64,000 nt of DNA, taken from assembly GCF_014698305.1 (NCBI RefSeq), contig NZ_JACJST010000017.1, forward strand, positions 1-64,000. The letters run 5' to 3'. The notes under the pieces were generated by a model. It ran no database searches. It was not told where the DNA came from and saw only the letters and a list, made by a program, of their open reading frames with translations. Made by a program: the position numbers and the translations under genes. Shown here piece after piece: positions 28,258 to 35,200 of the stretch. Position 1 is the first letter of the stretch, and each line of letters starts with the position of its first letter. This DNA comes from Anabaena lutea FACHB-196 (GTDB lineage: Bacteria > Cyanobacteriota > Cyanobacteriia > Cyanobacteriales > Nostocaceae).

Positions 28258-28541
28258 TTTAATAATCCCGCTATAAAGCCCTCTACGATCAACTGCACAA
28301 AACCGATTACTTCTTCTTTGACAACAGGTATTAAATCAACAATCTTTTGCCCCGCAGTATCAAGCTTACTAATATAAGCTTCGATTTTGTCCAAGCGTTT
28401 GTATATGCCTGATAAATTTGGACTGCTATCCGGGTCATTAGGATTGGGCTTAGATTTATCGGAATCAAGTTTATTTTTTAAAGCCGCTACTTGAGCAGCT
28501 AAATTAGCTATTTCACCAGAAATCTCATTACAGCTACTCAT
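28254..28541 (-). CDS. Coiled-coil protein (95 aa)
   Basis: Heptad-rich N-terminus (IANLAAQVAALKNKLDSDKS), a proline/serine linker (PNPNDPDSSPN) and a second helix with LDKIEAYISKLDTAGQKIVD. The hydrophobic end (VIGFVQLIVEGFIAGLLK) may contact membrane. Its ATG directly follows the TAA of the 172-aa gene and its end overlaps the 896-residue gene. A complex with that protein is plausible. Confidence 0.7.
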   Translation of the reverse strand: MSSCNEISGEIANLAAQVAALKNKLDSDKSKPNPNDPDSSPNLSGIYKRLDKIEAYISKLDTAGQKIVDLIPVVKEEVIGFVQLIVEGFIAGLLK

Positions 28542-29060
28542 TTATTTAATCCCTGATATTGACTTCCTGATAGCAGAAATAGCGTTAAAAATCGTCGCGC
28601 AGTCAAGACAGCAGTCACCACAGTCAAGCGTATTTTCTGGGCAACAATCTTTCACTTCTACAGAGTTGACATCTATTATGCTGTAGGTGAAAAGTTGCCC
28701 ATTGTCGGTGATTTCTAAAATATTGCCCGTAACCGTGAAAGTTGCTTCTGTAATAACAAAAGAGCCGCGACTGTTGCAAAGTACATTTCTTGTATTAGGA
28801 TATAGCGGTGGTTCTGGTTGTCCATTTCTGGTCAAGTGTCTCCAACCATAATCGCAATTTCCTAAAGGCAAGGTTGTACTACCCCAAACATCGGTGGGTA
28901 GTCCTGAGAAATTTTCAATGTAAATCGTAGTTTCCCCACTGCCTTTAAAACCTATCCGCCAATTTCCCTGTTGTTTGATTTCGTAAGAGTAATTTTTGGG
29001 ATTGTTAATAATATGTTCACCGACTTCATCCCAAATTATTCTGCATGGGTCGCTCATCAT
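28542..29060 (-). CDS. Cysteine-containing hypothetical protein (172 aa)
   Basis: Not recognised. MMSDPCRIIWDEVGEHIINN is followed by a beta-rich middle (GSFVITEATFTVTGNILEIT) and a dense cysteine cluster near the end (KDCCPENTLDCGDCCLDC), which could bind metal or form disulfides. No signal peptide is visible. It is the second gene of the operon. Confidence 0.65.
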   Translation of the reverse strand: MMSDPCRIIWDEVGEHIINNPKNYSYEIKQQGNWRIGFKGSGETTIYIENFSGLPTDVWGSTTLPLGNCDYGWRHLTRNGQPEPPLYPNTRNVLCNSRGSFVITEATFTVTGNILEITDNGQLFTYSIIDVNSVEVKDCCPENTLDCGDCCLDCATIFNAISAIRKSISGIK

Positions 29061-29124
29061 CTATTGCCCGTAATTTTCAAATCAAGAGGGCAATGCCCGC
29101 CCTCCTAACAACAACAGATGTTGA

Positions 29125-29448
29125 TTAATAATCGTTGGGGTCTAAAGTTGCAGCACTATCTACCTTGGAGAAGGTTATTGATATTTCATCATTTCGATAC
29201 TGAATACTGTCTTCCCCCCGATTTGCAAAGCCGGGGAAGCCTTCTGCTATAACAATTGACTGGTCAATATTTGCGTCGTAGTTGGTTTGGGTTAAATAAT
29301 CTTTAGCCTTGAGAGTCATACCAGCCAAAATCGCCTCACCTGATGCAGCGGACGCGGTGACTCCAATGTCAGATTTGAGTATGGTTACTGTGGTAGCGTC
29401 TTGTGATGCGCCTGCACCAAAAATTTGGATTAATGTTGGTTCAGCCAT
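29125..29448 (-). CDS. First gene of element operon, hypothetical (107 aa)
   Basis: Not recognised. MAEPTLIQIFGAGASQDATT is followed by an alternating small-residue/hydrophobic sequence (ASGEAILAGMTLKAKDYLTQ). It is small, acidic and free of cysteine. It is the promoter-proximal gene of the nine-gene set and so may be the most abundant product. The promoter must lie between 29449 and the divergent recombinase gene. Confidence 0.65.
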   Translation of the reverse strand: MAEPTLIQIFGAGASQDATTVTILKSDIGVTASAASGEAILAGMTLKAKDYLTQTNYDANIDQSIVIAEGFPGFANRGEDSIQYRNDEISITFSKVDSAATLDPNDY

Positions 29449-29511
29449 GTTAGTTAATTAATCTTCAATAGTTTCTAAACCATTAATAAATCCCTATCAA
29501 TTAAATGTAAA

Positions 29512-29539
29512 TATTCCACTTTTATGTAAAAACGGAATG
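29512..29539. promoter_or_regulatory. Inverted repeat upstream of the recombinase (site 1)
   Basis: TATTCCACTTTTA (29512-29524) faces TAAAAACGGAATG (29527-29539) around a 2-bp centre; 10 of 13 positions are symmetric. The half-site is the same as in site 2, 98 bp downstream, so both probably bind the same protein. Confidence 0.5.
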
Positions 29540-29609
29540 TTAAAGAATTAGTCACAAACCTTGCTATATATAGAACACAGGGTATTATAGATAGTGGGTA
29601 ATCAAAGAA

Positions 29610-29650
29610 CTATTCCAGATTTACCGCCCTTCAAGGTAAAACCGGAATAG
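29610..29650. promoter_or_regulatory. Near-perfect inverted repeat, candidate recombination core or operator (site 2)
   Basis: CTATTCCAGATTTACC (29610-29625) and GGTAAAACCGGAATAG (29635-29650) are inverted repeats matching at 14 of 16 positions, with a 9-bp spacer GCCCTTCAA. It ends 20 bp before the recombinase ATG. The arms and spacer are of the size used by tyrosine-recombinase core sites. Regulation of the divergent operons is the alternative. Confidence 0.55.
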
Positions 29651-29670
29651 CTAAGGGTAAATATTTTTCA

Positions 29671-30249
29671 ATGAAAAATGACCGATGTGGAAAAGCTGCA
29701 ATTCTAACAGAAAGTGATTATTCCAAACTAAGACGAAATATTAAAACGATTAAGTACAAATTACTATTGGACTTGGCATGGTACACAGGTGAACGGTGGG
29801 GCGCTCTGGTGCAGTTGCGGGTAAGCGATGTGTACGACTCGAACGGTACACCCAGAGATGTGATCACTTTTCGCGCTGCCACCAGAAAAAAGCGGCCAGA
29901 TGGAAGTGCTGAAACGAGGCAAGTGCCGGTTCACCCAATTCTGTTTGAAAATTTGCGGTCATTCGCTCCTGGTGCTAGTCCCTGGTTATTCCCAAACCGT
30001 GACGGTGACAAGTTCGTCACTTGGAGAAATGTGTACGCGGTATTTATGAAAGCGGTGGAAAAATCAGGTCTGACCGCCAAGGGTATCAGCACTCATTCCA
30101 CCCGCCGGAGTTTTATCACCAAGCTACACAATAATGGTGTGGCCACTGCGACTATCAAAAAAATCACCGGGCATCGTGACTTCAAAGCTTTGGAAGGTTA
30201 CATAGAAATTAGTGGCAATGAAATTAGAGGAGCGATCGCAACACTATGA
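29671..30249 (+). CDS. Tyrosine recombinase, catalytic domain only
   Basis: 192 residues of the phage-integrase family. The active-site set is visible: R42 in TGERWGALVQL, H142 and R145 in STHSTRRSF, H168 in ITGHRDF, and nucleophile Y177 in LEGYIEIS. The protein starts about where the catalytic domain begins, so the SAM-like core-binding domain and the arm-binding domain are missing; upstream the frame closes at about 29600. This is unusually small and may reflect truncation or a minimal recombinase. It overlaps the 61-aa gene by 4 bp and is divergent from the nine-gene operon. Confidence 0.85.
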   Translation: MKNDRCGKAAILTESDYSKLRRNIKTIKYKLLLDLAWYTGERWGALVQLRVSDVYDSNGTPRDVITFRAATRKKRPDGSAETRQVPVHPILFENLRSFAPGASPWLFPNRDGDKFVTWRNVYAVFMKAVEKSGLTAKGISTHSTRRSFITKLHNNGVATATIKKITGHRDFKALEGYIEISGNEIRGAIATL

Positions 30250-30431
30250 CCATCCCCAAGAAAATCCATAAGCGATTACTACAACTGGCAACTTTTCCAG
30301 AAAAGTACACTCTTCCAGAATTGGCTGAGGAATTATTCAAGCTTTCACTCAAATGTTCTGATAGGAGTAACGGAGAATTTCGATATGTGGTTTTTTATAA
30401 TCCTGCGTACCTTGGAATCAAAAAAGAATAA
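30246..30431 (+). CDS. Small hypothetical protein coupled to the recombinase (61 aa)
   Basis: MTIPKKIHKRLLQLATFPEK begins in an ATGA overlap with the recombinase stop. It is basic at the N-terminus and has no recognised domain. It could act as a directionality or accessory factor given its size, charge and coupling; this is inference. It contains two of the clustered TTCCAGAA octamers. A strong hairpin follows at 30531. Confidence 0.6.
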   Translation: MTIPKKIHKRLLQLATFPEKYTLPELAEELFKLSLKCSDRSNGEFRYVVFYNPAYLGIKKE

Positions 30432-30530
30432 TTATGATATATTTGTACTTGCGGTGTTCCAATCGGAACTGGTAGAGTCGATTAGCGCCGCACCAGTTAA
30501 ATTAGCTAGATGATGATGTACAAGCCCCCT

Positions 30531-30570
30531 AATAGGTATGTCCCAGCGAGTGGGAGACATACCTATTTTT
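30531..30570. terminator. Bidirectional terminator hairpin
   Basis: AATAGGTATGTC (30531-30542) pairs perfectly with GACATACCTATT (30556-30567), followed by a T-run. It lies between the convergent 61-aa gene (plus) and the 339-aa gene (minus), so it can serve both. Confidence 0.85.
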
Positions 30571-31590
30571 TTATGCACTCTTGATTAATTGTTGGATTTG
30601 TTCTGGAAGATGTCCGAGTGCGATCGCATTTTCAACTCTCTCTTTCAAACCATCACTACCAGGAATATGAATATGTTTAATTTTCTTCTGGTAGTAGCAA
30701 TACCTGTCATACCAATACTTTTTACCTGACCTCGTGACGTAATAACGCTCTACCCACTGGTTAATTGTAGACTTTTCCAGAACACTATTAACTTGTTCTG
30801 GAAGAGTTGTCACTTCATCGGACTCTGCACCTAACTCCGTAGGTGATGAGGAAGTACTTACCTTTGTAGCGCAGTCCTTGAGTAAAGAAGGCGAAGAGGA
30901 AGTACTTACCTTTGTAGCGCAGTCTTTGAGTAAAGAAGGCGAAGTAGATATTTCCAGAAGAGGTGATAATTCGCATAACAAAATTTTCTCCTTGACGATT
31001 TCACCGGCAAAATATCCCTGAGCTTTAGAAACTGATGCGAGCAGCCTGGTAATTTTGAATTTACAGTTTCTGGAAGAATGCCAGTAAGCTTTACCCTCTT
31101 CAAAATGGAAACCCTTGACTGGCTTTTCCAGAACATCATCAACAAAATCCTGGTCTGACTCTTCCAGAAATTCTTGCTCAACATCTTTAATTAGTTCCAA
31201 CTCTGACCAGTGGAAAACTCCAGCCGTTCCCCGGAGTTCAGTCTGCACAGAACACCTAAGAATTTTCTTGACTGTGGTGATGGCTCCAAAATATTTAGAA
31301 TCGGACTTTAAAACCGCAACTTTCTGTCCAACCTTGAATTTAAATTTAATTTCTTCGGCAATTTCTGGGAACTGCTTTTCCCATTTATCCCATGCCTGCT
31401 GGAAGTCATAAGGTGTTTCGTAGTCATCTGGGTCTGGTGGTTCACTTGATGAATCATAAAACAATGTAGCCTGACCGTTAGATTCTACTTTTCCAGAACA
31501 ATCTAAAACAATTTCATCCCAAGTTGGATCTATCAACCTAGGAGTCTCTGGTAATGAGGTGTACTCATCAAGGTTAAATAAGGTGGACAT
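30571..31590 (-). CDS. Element hypothetical protein with internal 16-residue duplication (339 aa)
   Basis: Not recognised. ATG 31590 (MSTLFNLDEYTSL) is preferred over a GTG three codons upstream. Around residues 85-125 is a KOW/SH3-like stretch (FKVGQKVAVLKSDSKYFGAI). A perfect tandem duplication SPSLLKDCATKVSTSS (48-bp period at about 30845-30945) lies in the C-terminal half. A basic aromatic C-terminus (YYVTRSGKKYWYDRYCYYQK) suggests nucleic-acid contact. The DNA contains eight copies of the octamer TTCCAGAA or its complement, in different frames. Confidence 0.65.
   Translation of the reverse strand: MSTLFNLDEYTSLPETPRLIDPTWDEIVLDCSGKVESNGQATLFYDSSSEPPDPDDYETPYDFQQAWDKWEKQFPEIAEEIKFKFKVGQKVAVLKSDSKYFGAITTVKKILRCSVQTELRGTAGVFHWSELELIKDVEQEFLEESDQDFVDDVLEKPVKGFHFEEGKAYWHSSRNCKFKITRLLASVSKAQGYFAGEIVKEKILLCELSPLLEISTSPSLLKDCATKVSTSSSPSLLKDCATKVSTSSSPTELGAESDEVTTLPEQVNSVLEKSTINQWVERYYVTRSGKKYWYDRYCYYQKKIKHIHIPGSDGLKERVENAIALGHLPEQIQQLIKSA
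30845..30945. repeat. 48-bp tandem duplication inside the 339-aa gene
   Basis: AGTACTTACCTTTGTAGCGC occurs at 30853 and again at 30901, period 48 bp, with one base difference over the unit. It duplicates 16 codons in frame. Confidence 0.85.
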
Positions 31591-31613
31591 GGTAATCACT
31601 TGGTATTCAGATA

Positions 31614-31790
31614 TTATCTACCACTGCCAGGACGACGAAACGGAACTATCTCATGACGCATTAAATCAGACATCTCTCTCATGACCTCACACCAACACAG
31701 TGCTAAATCTGTAGGCATACTGTAAAGTTCAGCTTCTGTAATAAAGCGTTGGCGTATCCAATTCTTGAACAGTTCTCTCTGGTTATTCAT
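31614..31790 (-). CDS. Small hypothetical protein (58 aa)
   Basis: The start MNNQRELFKNWIRQRFITEA at ATG 31790 overlaps the end of the upstream gene by 8 bp; the frame is open 10 codons further. It is helical and basic at the end (FRRPGSGR). Not recognised. It is translated between the 221-aa and 339-aa genes. Confidence 0.55.
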   Translation of the reverse strand: MNNQRELFKNWIRQRFITEAELYSMPTDLALCWCEVMREMSDLMRHEIVPFRRPGSGR

Positions 31791-32448
31791 AGTTTTGCAC
31801 TTGGTAAAAGTAATCCTCAATTTTCATCACTGCACCGCCAAAGTGCTGACAGATGGCTGAGTAGTTCCTTGGCTGTTCCCAATAACGCCGTCTTAAACAG
31901 TGCCTTACCCATCCCTCTGGGTTGTTAATTTTCTCGGTTGCTCCACGCAGTTTAAACAGGAGCAGTGCAGCTTTAATTTCAAAATTGGGACGGTTTAAAA
32001 CTTCTGTTTCTTCAGTGTCAAAATGAATACCCTCTTCAGACATCAGTTGTTGATTAGATAAGATATGCTGCTGCTGAACATCTTGGTCAACGGAATTAGT
32101 AGGGTTTGGGGTGGGTGTTTTGTAAGTTGAGTTAGGATTGTGTAACTTTTGTTTTTTGCGTGGTTTCAACCATTCCAGTGGTCTAACTATTAACTTGAAT
32201 ACTTTCCATGAGTACTGCTTAATTGTCTGTATTACGCGGTTTTCTACTAAGACGTTGAACATCTGTTTGAGGTAATTGTGGGCATAACCTTTACCTCTAT
32301 GTTTCTCTACCCAGTGGTTGAACTCTGATAAGTCGGGTTCTACTTCCTCTGCCACTCCTTCCCTGATTAGCCACTGCCATAGAAGTTTTGCAGCCGGTGG
32401 GATGGAGTTCTTTAAACAAAATTGGTCGTGTTTTTCTGTCCAAGTCAT
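31783..32448 (-). CDS. Element hypothetical protein (221 aa), possible replication or DNA-binding role
   Basis: Not recognised. The N-terminal about 100 residues (AAKLLWQWLIREGVAEEVEP, then HNYLKQMFNVLVENRVIQTI) read as a winged-helix-like helical domain. A Pro/Asn/Gln-rich linker follows, then a C-terminal helical domain (FEIKAALLLFKLRGATEKIN, GWVRHCLRRRYWEQ). This resembles DnaD/initiator-style layouts in plasmids and phages, without a motif that proves it. Confidence 0.55.
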   Translation of the reverse strand: MTWTEKHDQFCLKNSIPPAAKLLWQWLIREGVAEEVEPDLSEFNHWVEKHRGKGYAHNYLKQMFNVLVENRVIQTIKQYSWKVFKLIVRPLEWLKPRKKQKLHNPNSTYKTPTPNPTNSVDQDVQQQHILSNQQLMSEEGIHFDTEETEVLNRPNFEIKAALLLFKLRGATEKINNPEGWVRHCLRRRYWEQPRNYSAICQHFGGAVMKIEDYFYQVQNYE

Positions 32449-32467
32449 ATTTTTGAATGCAAGAATG

Positions 32468-32767
32468 TCAATTGCGATCGCGCTCCAAATCCCAAATCGC
32501 TTTTTCCCAGCACCACTGATCTGATTGATTCGGAAACGAAGCTTTTACGTGTCCGACTAGTCTGTAAGCTAAATCCTCATCTCCCTGTACCATCCTCAAC
32601 AACTTGCCTCTCGTTGATGAATTAACCCGTTGCTTGCGTTTGGGACTCTTTCTAGTAGTCCGCCTGTAACGCCGCTGTGCTGATTTACCCGCGTCGATAA
32701 CTAGCCAAGCGAGATACAAAGACCCTGCCAACATTGCCAGTAACAGTATTAGAATTGGATGGCTCAT
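32468..32767 (-). CDS. Membrane-anchored basic protein (99 aa)
   Basis: The N-terminal span MSHPILILLLAMLAGSLYLA is followed by a strongly basic stretch (RRYRRTTRKSPKRKQR) and a C-terminal domain (GHVKASFPNQSDQWCWEKAI). Single anchor plus basic cytoplasmic segment. Not recognised. Confidence 0.6.
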   Translation of the reverse strand: MSHPILILLLAMLAGSLYLAWLVIDAGKSAQRRYRRTTRKSPKRKQRVNSSTRGKLLRMVQGDEDLAYRLVGHVKASFPNQSDQWCWEKAIWDLERDRN

Positions 32768-32846
32768 GATGAGTTAATAAGGTTAGTGGTATTAATTCAT
32801 CATGTAGCTTTTAAGTGTTTCCCTTCAGTGATGCCAGTCATAAGCA

Positions 32847-32886
32847 TTAAAAAACCGTCCTGACCTGTGGGCATAGGTGGACGGTT
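32847..32886 (-). terminator. Intrinsic terminator for the minus-strand regulator unit
   Basis: On the minus strand AAACCGTCC pairs with GGACGGTTT and is followed by T6. It lies directly downstream of the coiled-coil frame ending at 32886, separating it from the 99-aa gene. Confidence 0.8.
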
Positions 32887-32999
32887 TAATCATTAAATTC
32901 AAGCTGTTTTGACAACTCTTCTAGTTCTCTCAGTTGATTCCTCAGTTCAGATAAATTATTTTCCGCATCGTTGATCTGAATTTGAGTTTTAGTGATCAA
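32886..32999 (-). CDS. Coiled-coil frame coupled to the RHH regulator by a TTGA overlap
   Basis: 37 codons from a TTG at 32999 that overlaps the regulator's TGA (TTGA): a clean heptad helix (NNLSELRNQLRELEELSKQL). The same frame is also open upstream to an ATG at 33212, but that part is Gly/Arg-rich antiparallel nonsense relative to the RHH gene and looks like a shadow. It could be a coupled short protein, or the C-terminal part of the regulator after a frameshift, whether programmed or mutational. Confidence 0.45.
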   Translation of the reverse strand: MITKTQIQINDAENNLSELRNQLRELEELSKQLEFND

Positions 33000-33202
33000 C
33001 TGAGACAGGATTCCCCCAATAATTGCGTATCCGCCGGGTTTATTGGTATCTCCCGTCTGCCTATCATCTCGATTAAGTGGGAGCGACTGACACCCATCGC
33101 TGTGGCCATCGAATCCAGCCCCACTATAGCCGTGTCCGTAAGTGCTATCCCTACGTTCTTCTTGAGTTCGCCGTTTTCGCGGTGCTTCGCTTTTTTCACC
33201 AA
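32996..33202 (-). CDS. Ribbon-helix-helix transcriptional regulator (CopG-like)
   Basis: 68 residues (66-67 depending on TTG or GTG start). KNVGIALTDTAIVGLDSMAT followed by AMGVSRSHLIEMIGR is the beta strand, helix 1 and helix 2 of the RHH fold. The start is a non-ATG codon (TTG 33202 or GTG 33199) with GAGGG in front. It is probably the element's repressor: two identical-type palindromes lie at 33253 and 33284 just upstream. Confidence 0.7.
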   Translation of the reverse strand: MVKKAKHRENGELKKNVGIALTDTAIVGLDSMATAMGVSRSHLIEMIGRREIPINPADTQLLGESCLS

Positions 33203-33252
33203 TTTCCCTCATGCTGCTTTCCTATATAAGATACCAAAATCTTCTACAGAAT

Positions 33253-33296
33253 ATCCTAATAGGATACTTGACTTTTGTCTACTATCCTATTAGGAT
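33253..33296. promoter_or_regulatory. Paired palindromic operators
   Basis: ATCCTAATAGGAT (33253-33265) and ATCCTATTAGGAT (33284-33296) are two 13-bp palindromes with centres 31 bp apart, about three helical turns. A TTGACT lies between them. They sit in the divergent promoter region of the RHH regulator, which makes them its likely binding sites. Confidence 0.75.
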
Positions 33297-33484
33297 TGTT
33301 CTTGGATAAACTTCGCTCCCACCCCACATCGGGGGAATACCACATGGAGCAAGCACCCACGCCTAGACCTCGCGTGGACAAACTGCAATCACCGGAGACA
33401 TAGGCGCTGCTCACGAGTTGACAGCGCGGTGATATTTTCTCTCGTTTAATGTTCAGTCAACATAACAACAACCAACAAAAAACC
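33297..33484. other. GC-richer non-coding region with inverted repeats, possible origin or regulatory DNA
   Basis: Between the operators and the 58-aa gene. It contains GGCGCTGCTCACGAGTTGAC followed by AGCGC, and several short palindromes. Its composition differs from the AT-rich flanks. Its position in the divergent centre of the element would suit a replication or transfer origin, but no iterons are seen. Confidence 0.35.
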
Positions 33485-33661
33485 ATGACATTAACAGTTC
33501 AAGAGCTAACAGCGAAACTCGAACAGTTCCAAGACAGCGCAACTGTTCAAGTAGAAGATACTGACGGCATCTATTACCATGCCATCGAAGTCAAAGAAGA
33601 AAACGGTCACGCAATTTTAGTCATCAAATCTGAAGATGAATCTGATGAAGGTGACGAATAA
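33485..33661 (+). CDS. Small acidic protein (58 aa)
   Basis: ATG 33485 (MTLTVQELTAKLEQFQDSAT) is preferred over an open frame 12 codons longer. It reads as a small alpha/beta domain with an acidic tail (VIKSEDESDEGDE). Such small acidic proteins are common in mobile elements; no function is recognised. First plus-strand gene of the early-like block. Confidence 0.6.
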   Translation: MTLTVQELTAKLEQFQDSATVQVEDTDGIYYHAIEVKEENGHAILVIKSEDESDEGDE

Positions 33662-33787
33662 CTAATTCTTGATTCTTGATGTGTTCCTGACCTGATGACT
33701 TATTAGTGATGAGGAAATTGCCTCATCACTAATCACCAACTACCAATCACTCATGATTGAAATTCCCTTGATGGTTTAACTAATTGC

Positions 33788-34081
33788 GTGAGCGACCTAA
33801 TTAACGAAACTAGTCCCGAATATCCGTTACTAAAGCAGTCGCGGATGTTTGGAATCATATCTAGTCCTACGGATGAAATTGCTTTTGATAATCTAAACAC
33901 TTACGTAGGCGAACTCATTGACAAAATCAGGTGCAAGTACCCGTCCCTAAGACAGTGGCAAGTATACGTAATTGTGTCTGGACTTATCAATAACGTAAAG
34001 AATGGTATTGATGAACCAGAATACGAGAAGAGTCTATCTATCGCTGTTTTACTGCTAAATGAAGCACCTAATATCCAATGA
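33788..34081 (+). CDS. Hypothetical protein (97 aa)
   Basis: Starts at GTG 33788. Helical (YVGELIDKIRCKYPSLRQWQ, then SLSIAVLLLNEAPNIQ), soluble, not recognised. It ends in the short tandem repeat at 34077. Confidence 0.55.
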   Translation: MSDLINETSPEYPLLKQSRMFGIISSPTDEIAFDNLNTYVGELIDKIRCKYPSLRQWQVYVIVSGLINNVKNGIDEPEYEKSLSIAVLLLNEAPNIQ

Positions 34082-34117
34082 CTAATGACCAATGACTAAT
34101 GACCAATGACTAATGAT
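34077..34117. repeat. Heptamer-type short tandem repeat
   Basis: CAATGACTAATGAC repeated nearly three times, covering the stop codon of the 97-aa gene. Typical cyanobacterial STRR. Confidence 0.9.
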
Positions 34118-34167
34118 GCCTAGACGCAAATAAAATTAATTTCGTGTAATTACAACTGTCTTCTGTA

Positions 34168-34195
34168 AACGCCGACAGAGTGTAGCTGTCGGCAT
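34168..34195 (+). terminator. Hairpin between the two plus-strand blocks
   Basis: GCCGACAG and CTGTCGGC pair around AGTGTAG. It separates the 97-aa gene from the following overlapping operon. Confidence 0.6.
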
Positions 34196-34211
34196 TATTT
34201 ACCATCTACCT

Positions 34212-34403
34212 ATGAACTACCGTAATACTCTTAGCCCTTGGTGTGTATTTCGCAAAGAGGCTTCACTTTTTAATGTCTGCGTTGCGAGATTTCGCAGACG
34301 TGATGATGCTTGTGCCTATGCCCGACTACTTGAAAACAACAACAATGGATTTTATGAGGTAGCTTTTGATGCTGACCAAAACTCAACTATTAGCCCTAGC
34401 TGA
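34212..34403 (+). CDS. Small basic protein (63 aa)
   Basis: MNYRNTLSPWCVFRKEASLF with RFRRRDDACAYARLL, a short WGR-like/beta-hairpin style sequence, not recognised. It overlaps the next gene by 35 bp. Confidence 0.5.
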   Translation: MNYRNTLSPWCVFRKEASLFNVCVARFRRRDDACAYARLLENNNNGFYEVAFDADQNSTISPS

Positions 34404-34599
34404 TTACATCATCGGCTTAGAAAGAGGTGTCCGCTTTGAGCCAGATGCAGAACAAGCGCTAATCCTAGAATCAATCATACCTAAAGTCAACCGGATGAAT
34501 TCATTGACAAGATTTCAAGCGCTCAAGTATGCGGCTATTGGTCTTAAAAGGGATTTAGAAATCGAGCAAGCTGTTAATAAATTACGTGGAGAACTATGA
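34369..34599 (+). CDS. Helical hypothetical protein (76 aa)
   Basis: ATG 34369 lies inside the previous gene. MLTKTQLLALADYIIGLERG is followed by LTRFQALKYAAIGLKRDLEI. Wholly helical, not recognised. ATGA overlap with the next gene shows coupling. Confidence 0.55.
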   Translation: MLTKTQLLALADYIIGLERGVRFEPDAEQALILESIIPKVNRMNSLTRFQALKYAAIGLKRDLEIEQAVNKLRGEL

Positions 34600-34910
34600 C
34601 AATTAAAACTATCACTTACAAGCGTATCTTGAATTTAGGTAACTACGAAAGTAAGCACCTAGAGATGACTTACGAAATTGAGGAACATGATGACCCGTTG
34701 GTTGAAGCATCCCGTCTCATGACAACTGTTGAGTACAAACTGAGAGAAGATCAATCAGAAGCAATCAGGCAAGAAATCAACTCACTTCGTCAGGAACTGC
34801 GGGTACTAAAAGGTGAGCAGCGCGAACTGCTTAAGCAAACCGCCAAAGAATCTGATGTTGAAGATTTTTTGAACGCACGTGAAGATGTATCCGAAGGGGG
34901 GCTTTTTTGA
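34596..34910 (+). CDS. Coiled-coil hypothetical protein (104 aa)
   Basis: A beta-rich start (TIKTITYKRILNLGNYESKH) and a coiled coil (INSLRQELRVLKGEQRELLK), ending EGGLF. The same plan (strands, then heptads, then acidic end) occurs in the 139-aa protein at 35490, suggesting a distant duplication. Confidence 0.6.
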   Translation: MTIKTITYKRILNLGNYESKHLEMTYEIEEHDDPLVEASRLMTTVEYKLREDQSEAIRQEINSLRQELRVLKGEQRELLKQTAKESDVEDFLNAREDVSEGGLF

Positions 34911-35194
34911 TGTCTAAAAAATCCTTGGTTCCCTATAGTGAGGATTATGTTTTGATACACAAACGCGCATTGTTTGTTAATCAATTCACCATGTCACTCA
35001 TGGCTCAGTTCCTGGGTGATAAATTGAAGATGTCCGAAGCTAATTATGAGCAAATTTTAAATAGTTTTGCTCAAATCGCTATTGCCGAAGCAAGCGAACT
35101 AAGTGATGAGAAAATCTCCGAAGTAATCCTAGATAGTATTATTGCAGGCGAAAAAGCGGATTGTTCACAGGTGATCAAAACTAATTTTCAGTAA
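34910..35194 (+). CDS. Small paralogue 1 of a tandem pair (94 aa)
   Basis: ATG 34910 sits in a TGATG overlap with the previous stop; the upstream TTG is not needed. LVPYSEDYVLIHKRALFVNQ matches LKPFDEQYLLVSKRNILASN-style sequence in the next gene, so the two are tandem paralogues. Helical, not recognised. Confidence 0.6.
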   Translation: MSKKSLVPYSEDYVLIHKRALFVNQFTMSLMAQFLGDKLKMSEANYEQILNSFAQIAIAEASELSDEKISEVILDSIIAGEKADCSQVIKTNFQ

Positions 35195-35200
35195 ACAAAC

